A DNA stretch of 64,000 nt from Casuarina equisetifolia (lineage: Eukaryota > Streptophyta > Magnoliopsida > Fagales > Casuarinaceae). The notes beneath the pieces are model-generated. The model had not been told where the DNA came from and did not search any database. It saw only the letters and a list, made by a program, of their open reading frames with translations. The position numbers and the translations under genes were made by a program. Position 1 is the first letter of the stretch. Every line of letters starts with the position of its first letter. Location of the stretch: positions 30,835,745-30,899,744 of the forward strand of contig CM052357.1 of assembly GCA_028551475.1 (NCBI GenBank), written 5' to 3'. This document shows, one piece after another, positions 13,601 through 23,795 of this stretch.

Positions 13601-14053
13601 GTTGAGGTAAGCTTTTCCCATGTGAGGTTTTCCATCATCTTTTGTCTCTACATCATTTGGTACCATACATGAACTTTGCCCTCTGTGTTCCATGCAAATA
13701 TAAGAACTATATTTTTTGTTAGAGTTTAGTTAAGCTTAAAGAACTATGCAGCTCTGCATGCTCACTTTGTAGGGTCCTTCTCACCTAAGAAATAGGTAAA
13801 CTCAAATCTTACTTCCTTTGGCATGGGTATGCTAGGGATGGGAACACCTTTCCTTCAAAGAACTTGCCACTATTCTTTTAAAGTTTAATATGCATTATCG
13901 TCATCTAGTTTTGGAGCTCAATGAACCTTTCCTCCATTTTAAGATGGACATTAGCAAACTAACATTGAAGGTTGTTCATTGTTTTAGTGAAAGGTTTGTT
14001 GAAATCTTTGTTGGTGAACATAGATTAGACTTCACCATCATCATCAATGTTAA

Positions 14054-14485
14054 TGTTATGTGCACACTTGGCAAATTACATTTCCAATGGAGGACTTAAG
14101 AACAAGTCATGAGACCAAGGTTGTTGGTAATTATTTTTACCTATCTTGGTGAAATAAAGTTGGATTCAACAAAACCTATGGTGTTTAAGAAATGGAAAAT
14201 CTCTTAGAAATGATTAAAAAGGGTTAATAAAAAGCTACATAATGATGGACTCTCACTTTGCTTATAAACTTATTTATTTTACCAATCGATAAGACAATTT
14301 ACAAGAATCTTATACACTTTCACAAAAAGATAGCAAATGTGAATGGACTATCCCCTATGTTGCCCTCACCACTCCCTTATTCATTCCAATTAGGAAAAAA
14401 CATGTTTATCTATACATATATCATGTAGGCCTTACTAAGTTTGGTGCCTAAGGGATGTTTCATCCATTTGCTTGTTAATGTGACT
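14054..14485 (-). repeat. 5' LTR of the gypsy element (right copy)
   Basis: Partner of 10239-10662. The outer terminus is eroded: AGTCAC where the other copy has TGTCAC on the minus strand. Many substitutions separate the pair, indicating an old insertion. Confidence 0.8.
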
Positions 14486-16084
14486 TAGGATGACTCAAGT
14501 ATGAGTGTTTTTGGTTGAATTTGGCTCTTACTATAATCTCTTATCTTCTAGTTTAATCCATTCTTCTAGGAGATTGATAAGGCATGCATAATGCTTTATG
14601 GATAAGGCTATTTTATCATCCTTCATCATTTAATCAAAGATCTTTCATCATTTTTTAACTAACACATTATGACTACAAGAGAATAAAATAGAAATGAAAG
14701 TGATTGAATCAAGCTCCATCCTTCTTTCTTGCATCTCATGCAATAGTTCCCAAGGCTTTTCACCATAATTATGAATACCATAACCACTAATTAATGTGCT
14801 TTAAGAAAAGAAATCTCATATAGGCATTTATTTGAATATTTAATGTGAAGCCATGAGAAAATTGCACTTTGGGTGCATATTTATTAATGCATTCCCAATG
14901 ACAATGAAGTAATGCAAGCAAAAAGTATGGCTAGCAAATCTACAAAGCTTGCATTTGACTAAAAAGCTCCATTGCCTTCGTAATATTCCCACTTCATGAA
15001 TAGCTACTAATGGTTGAACTACACATCACAACATCTCTAAAAATAGACTTTTTGAAGATTTATCTTAGTAGAATGCAAACTTTTTGGATGTATATAATAC
15101 ATATGAACTAGAGTAACTAAAAAATTGTGATCTAAGTCAAACCTACATCAAAAAGCATAGCCATGAATCTTTTTCATGTGCTCAATATAGCCTAACTTAG
15201 AAAAAATTGGTAAGATCATAAGTAATGTTAACATTGCTTTCTTATGTCTAATCCCCTTAACTTGTGTTGTTCAAAGGTAATCAATTGCCATATCATAATC
15301 TTGATGAGCATGTTGAGTTAGTGGGATAGTCAATGAGCCTAATCAAAACATGGATTTCGCAAACTACATAACATATAGGAAGTTTGAAGAAAGAGATTAA
15401 CAAACTCCCTAAAAAAAGGGGAACACATTGTTTCACTTTGAAGTAATTTCAAAGATTAAGGATCTATTATCTTGGTAATGGAATGCACCTACTATCTCCA
15501 TGTTATTATTAATTGTTGAATTTAATGTTATGTTATCATTAAATTAGAAAATGTAAACAATGTTCTAGTTGTGTGTTGTTGTTGCTATTTTCAAAAGCTT
15601 TTGTTATACTCATTTGTTATTTCTTCTTGTACTTTCCTATTAAATGAAATCTAAAAACCATTTGTTTGGAATACTCTAGTGTATTTCTCTATTCAACCTT
15701 TCTTTCTACTTTCAACTCTGTTTTTCAAAGAAGTAGAATTTGTAACTTGCAAGGTTAGTCTCTTAAGCTTGTCTAACATGATCCTTAAATTCTCATAAGA
15801 GCAATATAGTCAAGTATCATGGTAGTCCATGAAACCTCATTTTTAACCTCTATTCTTTTAAAAGTACATAGAGCCACAAATGAGTTGTGATACCTAATGT
15901 ACAAATCAAACCATAATAGTTGTTAAAAATAGTAATTCTTGACCATTCCATGAACAATAATAAGGGTATAAATTTGTGTTCCTAGAATGAACTCTTTTGT
16001 CCAAGCACAAGTTGATATTATGCCTATAAACAATTCTTAGTTCAATATGAAGTCACATAAATACATTTCCTTAATTATTTATGT
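14486..16084. other. AT-rich spacer, no gene recognised
   Basis: No frame here gave a family I could name. It may hold the unrecognisable 5' half of the copia element that becomes readable from about 16085, but this is a guess from position only. Confidence 0.4.
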
Positions 16085-16489
16085 TTTACTATGACATTCA
16101 GTTTTATAACTAAGCGTATCATGATCTTCATTGTCATTGCACTTGCTTACTCTCGATACTAGCCTAGCCGCCAACTTAATGTCTCTAATGTCTTTCTTCA
16201 TAGTCATCTCTTCAAGTTTGTCTATGTGGTACAATCCCTAAGGTTTGTCAATCATCCTTGTCCCTTTTATGTATGTTTGCTTTATCGCTTTCTCTGTGGC
16301 TAAAGGAAGTACCATGTGCCTAGTACAAACACCTCAACATGTTCCTCATGTCTCTTGCTTCGTCATCTCCACTTCTGACACCTCATTGTTCATGCTTCAC
16401 ACTTCTTAGTACATTGTTTTACTTATTTGTGTGAATGACATTATTATTATTGGTTCTTTATTGGCCTTTTTCTCCTGTTGTTTGGTGAA

Positions 16490-17826
16490 ATTCTAAATAC
16501 AAATGAACATGTCGAACAAGTAATATAATAATAAAAAAGTATATCGTCCCATAGAGATTGGTGAATACTAAACTAATTAAGTACCAACAATGAACTAATC
16601 CTAAAATTTATCTAGCAAATCAAAAGGAAGTTGATGATGAAATAAAATTTAAATTTTTTTTAACAAAATTTAAGACTAATTGAATTTAAATTCAAGTAAG
16701 AAAGATCAATATGAGAAACATGTTAAAGCATCCAATTTCACCATAACTACTAGATATAAATTTCCATAATTTATGCCTGCAAAAATTATAATAAGTATGT
16801 GATGGCAAAATTTTCTAATTTATTTACTATCTTATGTCTAGGTACGGCAAACTTATTTAGTTCATTAATTCACTATATTTTTATATATAAATTGAAACAA
16901 ACTAAATACATTAGGATCTATGAACATTCCTGGTTTACATTAAATCTTTCGATTATTTTATCACCAAAGCCACACAAACAATATGGTATATGTCTATCCA
17001 TATTTAATTTATGGTTATATATTATAAGAAGCAATTGCATATTATTACTTCTCAGTCTTAAACATGCACATCAAATCATTCAAGTGGTGGCCAATCACTT
17101 AAGAGCATTAAGTATAATAATATATAACTCACATAAATAAAATATCTTGCAAAACATAAAAACTTATAGGATTCACATCATTATAGTTAGGCTATATCAT
17201 CACTCTAACAAGAGAAATTTAGAACATAATGAAATAATAAACCAAAACAATGGTAGAAATTAAGAAAAACATCTTAAATAAAGAAAAATAGGAAAGTTGT
17301 CACCACACTGTCTTCTCTTCAAGAATTCTGCATTGATTTTCTTCTTTCTTCCTTGGTTTCAACGGCACCTTTTTCTCTCTCTCTCTTCTCCTCCTTTTTT
17401 TTTCCTTATGCAGTGCTCCTCCCTTATATAGGGTTTTGGATTTAAAACTATCTCCTTATCCCAATAAAAGTGGGTTTTGGATTCCCAAGAGAATTGAGTT
17501 TTAGACTCCTATATTAATTAGGCTTTAGACTCCTAATAGGACTAGGTTTTCTAATTATTTAAAAAAAATAGCAATAAAAATCTAATAACAATCATCCAAA
17601 GCCCCATCCCAGGCCCTTCTTGATTTCCTTGACCTTGATATTTTGACCATCTTTTGCCATATAATAAGCATTAGGTTTTCCATGCTTGTTCTTTTTCTTC
17701 ATGCCTCTTATGCTACATAAACAAGATAAATTTAAGTAAATAAAGAGGAATTCAAATATTTTCTCACAAGCATTAGATAATTTATTATTTAAATTAGGTA
17801 TAATAACTCTATAAAAATAGAGTTAT
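16490..17826 (-). mobile_element. Nested 1.3-kb insertion in the copia RT, possible solo LTR
   Basis: The first copia RT copy breaks off after about 16486 and resumes near 17827, shown by comparison with the second copy at 18150-18180. The insert can be read as TGATAACTC...CAACA on the minus strand, i.e. TG..CA ends. It has a TATA-like CCCTATATAAGGGAG on the minus strand near 17430 and a terminal hairpin at about 17804-17827. No coding capacity was seen. Solo LTR is my preferred reading; a non-autonomous DNA element with a terminal hairpin is the alternative. Confidence 0.5.
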
Positions 17827-17827
17827 C
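17804..17827. repeat. Perfect terminal hairpin in the nested insert
   Basis: ATAACTCTA and TAGAGTTAT are exact complements around TAAAAA, at the very edge of the nested insert. Confidence 0.75.
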
Positions 17828-19086
17828 ACCCGCCTTTTCCAAATGTTCTAGAATGAATTTTCCCTCAAGGATCTTAGGGCCTTCCATTACTTTTTTTGAT
17901 GTCAAAGTTCAATCCACCTTAAATGGCCTTTTAATTCACCAAGCCAAGTTCGCATAAGATATCCTTGCTTAAGCCAAAATAATTAAAGCTAAGGCAGTAT
18001 ATGCTTAGTACCAACACCTTAACATGTTAGTCACATCTCTTGGCTTCATCATCTCTATTACCAACATCTTACTGTTCACATTTCACACTCCTTGGTACAA
18101 TAGTGTCTTACTTGTTTATATGGATGACATTATTCTTTCTAACTCTCTATAGGCTCCTTTCTCTTACCTTTTCCAAGTGCTTTAGAATGAGTACACCCTC
18201 AAGGATCTTGGGCCCTTCCCCTACTTCCTTGGTGTCAAAGTTTAATCTACCTTGGATAGCCTTTTCCTTCACTAGGCTAAGTTCACACAAGATATCTTTG
18301 CTCATGCAAAAATGATTGATGCTAATGCTATCTTTACTCCCTATATTATTGATGAACCCTTCTCTCTTTAAAGTAGTGACCCCCTGGAGGATTTCAATCC
18401 CTACCATAGCATTATAGGTGTTGTATAGTATCTCACTCTCACTCTTATTCTCATTCTACCAAACATTACTTATGCCTTTAACATTGCTTGTCAATTCTTT
18501 CATTGTCCAATCACTACTCATTAGCAAGTTGTCAAGTGCATCCTTTATTACCTATCTATAACACCATGCCTTGGCCTTCAATTCACTCACAATCCCTTCA
18601 CTATCTTGCATGCCTTCTTTGATACTAGTTAGGTTAGTGATCAATATGATTGTTGTTCCCTTAATGGCTTTTATGTCTTTTTTGACCACAACCTCATCTC
18701 TTGGAACTCTTGTAAACAACACATTATGGCTTGTTCCAATAATAAAGCTAATAAAAATCCTTGTCAATACAATTGTCGAACTCATGTGGATTGAATATCT
18801 TCTCTATGATCTCTAGGTTCTCCTTTCACATTCTCTAATACTTTAGTGCAACAACTTATCAACTCTCCATTTTATGGCCAACTAGGTGTTTTATGCTCGC
18901 ACCAAGCATATTGAGATTGACTTTCACTTTGTCTATGAACACTTTACTCATGGATAACTTTATCTTCTGTTTGTATCCATTGTGGACTAACCTATTAACA
19001 TCTTCATCAAAGGTCCTTCTTTTATAGGCTTATGCACTCTTCCTTACAAACTTACTATCCATTCTACCTTTTAGGTCACAAGTGCA

Positions 19087-19420
19087 TGTTAGAGAAGCAG
19101 GAGTCCATGTGCTCAAAAGCGCAGGTAGCATATGCATGTAACACAGCAGCCCTAGTGACTTGACTGTGACATATGACATGACCCGACTCTATCTTTGATT
19201 TTGCTACAAAACCCTAGTCACCAGAGTTGCAAATCTTCATTGATTCTTGCCTAATTTAACATATTCATTTGTAATTAGATTGTTTTTCCTTTCTGGTTTA
19301 ATATGAATTGATATATTTACATTATTTCGTATTGAATTGAATTTAATCAAGAAAATTTCAATAAGAACAAAACTAGTTCTTTCTTACTTGTTCTTTTTCT
19401 CTTCTATGTGTTTTCCAACA
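19087..19420 (+). repeat. 3' LTR of the Ty1/copia remnant (334 bp)
   Basis: Starts TGTTAGAGAAG directly after the end of copia RNase H and ends TTTTCCAACA, fitting the common TGTTA..AACA copia termini. The 3' part is T-rich, as usual for copia LTRs. Confidence 0.7.
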
Positions 19421-19481
19421 ACCTTAGGGTTCCAATGATCCTAATTCTCTACCTTCTTTCAATTACTAAAGCTTAGAAACA

Positions 19482-19766
19482 CTACCCATTTCGTAGATAG
19501 CAATTTATTATGGAATTCCAAGTGATCGTGACTCTATTAGGCACTATATCAAACATTCGCCATGTTGTTTCCATAATTAAGGACTTTGCATACATAGATA
19601 TGAGAGAATTGGCTATAACTACGTCTGAATCAGAGCCTATCTTGAAGCCATGTAATGGAGTTGAAGGCCAAAACCAAGGGAATAAGCATGAAAGCATGCC
19701 TTGAGACTGACAGAAGCAAGGAGGTAGTAGCATGGAGATCAGATAGATGGAGCTCTTTTTTTTCAT
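19482..19766 (-). pseudogene. PPR-protein fragment
   Basis: The minus-strand frame contains LHGFKIGSDSDVVIANSLIS, MYAKSLIMETTWRMFDIV and TITWNSIINCYLRNG. This is about two pentatricopeptide repeats with the usual 'NsLi.mYaK...a.r.FD...vtWNsiI..y..nG' pattern. Plant PPR proteins bind organellar RNA. The frame ends just past the second repeat, and upstream sequence shows only a shifted remnant, so this is an orphan fragment beside the copia LTR, not a gene. Confidence 0.65.
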
Positions 19767-20374
19767 ATCTCAAGTAATTGGAGATATTGTCCTTCAGAAA
19801 CCAAGTCTCTAATTCTGCATTGAGTAATTGGAACTAATATTGCAAGACCTACAGGTGATGTGAACCTTATGATTGAAGAATGCATGGTGGATGATCCAAA
19901 GACCATTTTGACGCCATTGAGTGTAGGTTGCCAAACTTGGAATTCAACAACATGGTGGGCTTATTTCATGACTTGCCATGAACTAGATACTAACACAAAG
20001 GACTAGAGAGGGCCTGTTTCACTTTAACTATTTACGTGAACATTGTAATTTTAAAGGCATATGCTTTGTTTGGTCGTGAAAAATGTGGGAAACAATGGTG
20101 AATTAAGCCTAATGTTACGTAGATATGAATTGAAAATAACAAATACAAATACCATGAGCCTTGTGCAGAGAAAAGATATCTGGAATGCAGGAAATATGAT
20201 CATTCATTATTTCTGTTATTCATGTTCGCATTCTGTTCCTTAACTAACTAATCAAATAGTTCACATTCTCAACTTCCACAAGTATTCAAACAGAAACTGT
20301 TCTTGACATTCTATTTTTTTCTTTCTTTCCATTTCTTACAAGGAAACACCGCTAAAAGCATTACATTTTCGAGT

Positions 20375-21171
20375 TCAGAAACCCCATATGGGAATGAGGC
20401 ATCCAAAACCAGTTTGCTGTCTGGGCTTCTCCCGGCGACACGACGATGGCCATACCACCTCAGCTCTCCTCCCTGTCTTGCGCACTGCCTTCACGACTAC
20501 TTTGCGGTCAATGTAGCCCAAAACTATGATCTTGTTCAGTACTGCATCTATTTCCACGCACGTCACCCCTGCAACAAACAAAATGCGTGACAGTTTTTCA
20601 CAACTATGGCCTGTGCGCGTGCATGTAGCTCTCCATAGTTTTACAGTATGGATGTTCAATTAAATATTACAAAGGTGAGAGTGGAGTTTGTGTTTGATTA
20701 AATATGAATGGATCTCTTCATTTTAAGAACTGACTTTAAAGGTGAGAAGAAACTTTTTAATATGATATTTGAGTTCAAATTCTTCTTTAATACCCCAATG
20801 AATATGAATAAGCTTAACTTTCGTGTAAAAATTAACATCATAGGATGATTTATGTCAAACTATTACAGTGAAAAAGCATGTTAAGATGTGTATGTCCAGC
20901 TCTATATTAAAAAGTGCAAGTAAATCCGTGCTTAATCAAATACAAGTGTGCCCCTTCACTTCAAGAGCTCTAGAAGTATGAATGGACTTCTTCATTATAG
21001 TCTTACCACACTTGAATTTGGTTACGCACCTTTAATCTTGCACAAGGCCTTGCGGACTGCTTTCTCACATGCTTTGCAGTGTAGGCGTACCTTTAACTCT
21101 ACAACCTGCAAAAATGATATTAGGTAGAGTTTCACAGCTATTTTGTTTGAGATCACAGAAGCTACCTCCAT
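20375..21171 (-). CDS. Small heavy-metal-associated (HMA) domain protein
   Basis: Two certain exons are 21030-21105 (extended to ATG 21171 if unspliced) and 20375-20568, joined across a 461-nt intron with donor GTGCGT and acceptor TTTGTTGCAG. Together they encode VVELKVRLHCKACEKAVRKA, LCKIKGVTCVEIDAVLNKII and GYIDRKVVVKAVRKTGRRAE. This is a complete beta-alpha-beta HMA fold with the metal-binding CxxC (HCKAC), as in plant HIPP/HPP proteins that bind soft metal ions. The start is ambiguous. ATG GAG at 21171-21166 can join VVELKV after a 60-nt in-frame intron (91 aa), or the 60 nt can be coding (111 aa). The tail lacks a clear CaaX box, so isoprenylation is not supported. Confidence 0.7.
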
Positions 21172-21726
21172 CGCTGTTAGTGCACGAAGAACCAAAGGCT
21201 GAAGCTGGCGGAAACGTTGAAAGCAGGGTGGTTTTGATCATTTGCTGCGATTTATATGAGCTATCTGCTCTTGTTTATTAAAAAACGACAACAGTAGGTG
21301 GAGAAGAAGGAAGGTGAGAGAAATGATTTTGGCATGAATTCATCATGGCCAATCATGCCTAGTAGCATGCGTGAAGCCGTCCCCAATACAATGTAAATTT
21401 CTTACGTAAAGGCCGAGGAGTTGGCAGGCTTGGGCTTAGCTGTATGGGGTTTCTATTCATCATGGTGTTTGTTAAATAAAAATGACATGATCATCATAAC
21501 AAAACAACTCAAATCATAGAGTCACGTGATTGAGAACATCAAATAAAATTTTGATTAATAAAAATCTCAATAACTTTATTATTCAATCCAAAAATCCACT
21601 TAAAATTGATGAAACCATAATTTGACTTGAAGAACTTTTCTTGCGTGGCTCGGAGAACACTTTCTCACTTTACGTCAAAAGAGCGAAAGAAGGAGATCGG
21701 AACTGTCAGTCAGCCATTATGCGTTG

Positions 21727-23233
21727 ATGAGGAGGAATCGGAGTCTCAATGACGATGAGACTTTTCGTGCTTGTAAGATTACTCTGTCTAGTTGGCGGAA
21801 GTTTGAGGCTAACAGAGGTTACCATGAGGAATGTGGACAGAAAGTACATCGGAGGGATGATGGGAAGTTGAGGAAGGCCGTCAAAGGAAAGCACATTGAC
21901 TTAGGGAAAGACATGATTCTTTGAAGATCCTTGTGAGTCCATTTTGTAGAAGGGAGTTCCTCTGGAAAGGATGGACTATTCCGAAGATGAAAATATTTCA
22001 GCTCTTTATAAGACGTCTCCACCTTTGAAGTTCAGTTTTGAAATTGAGAGTCAAATCCACCACAGAAGGCAAAAAGCAAAAAGCAAAAAGCAAAAAAAAA
22101 GAAGTAATGGATGAACTTTGGGCCTCCTTTAAGTTGGCTCTTAGATTTAATGAAATTGGTTCAGCCAATTCTGCCAAGGTTGAAGATGAAGACACACTTC
22201 CTCCAGAGGATGATGCTGATGAAGCCACTATTTGTCATATAGGGAATCATGAGCTTATTCTTGACGAGAAAATTGGATTCATATGTCAAAATGAAGATGA
22301 AACATATTCTACCATCTTTTAGTACACATCCTTATGGAAAATCAGACAGTAGAGACTCAGGTATTAAACAAAATCAGTTTAGGAAAATCCTTATTAAGAT
22401 TCTGGGTATCTTACTGGCACTAAAAAAAATCACTTCAGGAAAATCCTTATTGAGATTCCTGGCCTTGTCGTCCTTGATGAAGGGCACATTCCTTGCAACT
22501 TCGACAGTATTCTCCTGAAGGCTTTGACAAATATCAGAACAGCTAAGCGAATTATCTTTTCCTTTCAGGCACCCCTTTTCAAAATAACTTTGATGAACTA
22601 TCTAATACACTCTGCTTGGTAAGGCCAAAGTTCAAATTCATAAGACGCAAATGGGAATATCTTACAAGTTCCGTGGCCAAAAGTACTAATGATAGACTGA
22701 AAGATGAGAAGCTGAAGAAGGTTAGAAATAGGATAGACCCATTTGTGCATGTACACCAGGGATCAATACTACAAGAAAAATTGCCTGGGTTGAGGGACAA
22801 CTGCAGAAAAGCCTCTTTGATGAACTCTGCGCATATGGTATACATTGAACCATTGACATTTATAATGAACCAGCTTAAATTCCATTTCAATTGGACTGTG
22901 GGGAAAGAGGCACAGTGTTTGGATGGAAAGATAAACGTAAGGCATCGGTCAATCCTCAACTAGTGTTTTCAATGATCCAACTAGTGAGGCTATATCCCGT
23001 GCGCAAAGGCTTGCGCAGGAAAGAAGTTGTGTACATCTACTATCTCATTGCGTCTGGGACAAATGAAGGGGAGAGATACTGTAGGCAAGTTCAGAAGGAC
23101 TTGTTTTCTGAGTTGGTGTTCTCTTGTTCTTTCAGTGGGTGAGGATAGGCAGAAAGGTTTAGTTTCTGAGGATAGACTTCTGGAAGAGATGCTTCACCAC
23201 GAGAAGCTTAGAGAGATACTTGTGAAGATCTAA
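21727..23233 (+). pseudogene. Truncated CLASSY-type SNF2 chromatin remodeller pseudogene
   Basis: The plus strand carries, in order but across several frames: an N-terminal linker piece with DELWASFKLALRF and HELILDEKIGFIC (22110-22300); the SNF2 motif II block LVVLDEGHIP (about 22460-22490); TPFQNNFDELSNTLCLVRPK with a shift near 22570; IDPFVHVHQGSILQEKLPGL (about 22735-22790); and a C-terminal block VYIYYLIASGTNEGERYCRQ to RLLEEMLHHEKLREILVKI (to 23233). CLSY3/4 proteins direct Pol IV for RNA-directed DNA methylation and are over 1000 aa. Here about 500 codons remain, with no motif I (GKT) and frame breaks. Some breaks lie at splice-like sites, so part could be introns, but the missing ATPase core argues for a pseudogene. 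Confidence 0.7.
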
Positions 23234-23795
23234 CAAAGAGAGTCTAAACTAAGTGGGACTTTTACCTTGTTGGAGAAGAATCCAATTACATAAGCTTCCA
23301 TGAAATCTTTGTGGAAGTGGACCTGTAAATTTTGGAAAAAGTGCAAATGGTCTGTTTCATACGTAGTCTGCAATTCGTGATTCTTAGTTCTGTTTCTTCA
23401 ATTGAACTAAATGGATTTCACAATTATGATTGTTTTCAAAAGTTTGATACAAATAAATAAATAAGGATAAGAAAAACAAGAAGAAAACCGTCAAAGGCAT
23501 GCACACACAAGTTCTCTGTTGCTACAAACCCGCTGCTCATACGGCTTCATGCACAAAAACCCGACTTTCTGTTACCGCCACCCTCTGATTTCGCTTGCTT
23601 AACGTAACTTCCATGCATTATTTTATCATTGTTCTCCATTTATATATATCCACTCAGTGCAACCTCCATTCTTCACATCATATTCCCGCTCATCCTTTGG
23701 TGCTTCTGCTACATTCATGCCCGTTTACCGGCATTAATGCTCTCTTGTCTTGTAATTGTATTTCCATATCCACCCAAGGAAGAAAGTGTATTCCC
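23234..23795. other. Spacer and probable KCS promoter/5' UTR
   Basis: It lies between the CLASSY-like remnant and the KCS start codon. An open frame continues upstream of the chosen KCS Met but has no conserved sequence, so it is taken as 5' flank. No clear TATA box could be assigned. Confidence 0.4.

Larger units (their letters stand above)
10239..14485 (-). mobile_element. Decayed Ty3/gypsy LTR retrotransposon, minus strand, both LTRs present
   Basis: Related LTRs at 10239-10662 and 14054-14485 flank a degenerate internal region. Read on the minus strand, the left LTR runs TGTCAC to ATAACA, the usual TG..CA ends, and the purine-rich AAAGGGGTGT lies just before it as a polypurine tract. Internal minus-strand frames, all broken, include RT/RNase H sequence at 12452-12700 (YFIHNYDNIAKSLIELL, WNDKTKVSFKAFKQA) and integrase core at about 11630-11740 (INRLPSLREKMLVFVVID). 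Their order matches gypsy (RT before integrase). At about 4.2 kb with many stops it is not autonomous. No target-site duplication or primer site was convincing. Confidence 0.85.
16085..19420 (+). mobile_element. Ty1/copia retrotransposon remnant: duplicated RT, RNase H and 3' LTR
   Basis: Plus-strand reading across stops and shifts gives copia RT from about 16090 (MTFSF, then ALAYSRY, RQLNVSNVFLH, SDTSLF) and the DD motif region VYMDDIILS at about 18117-18141. Next come LKDLGPFPYFLGVKV, TYAFNIACQF and QVVKCILYYL, then RNase H-like sequence to about 19060 including the KHIEIDFHFV region near 18900. A 3' LTR follows. RT sequence around the DD motif occurs twice (about 16304-16486 plus 17826-17990, and again 18009-18260), and the first copy is split by a nested insertion. 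The 5' LTR, gag, protease and integrase were not recognised. It is not functional. Confidence 0.85.

Noticed and set aside
23595..23795. Upstream in-frame extension of the KCS reading frame
   Set aside because: It begins without a true ATG, has no KCS-like sequence, and conserved sequence starts only after Met 23796.
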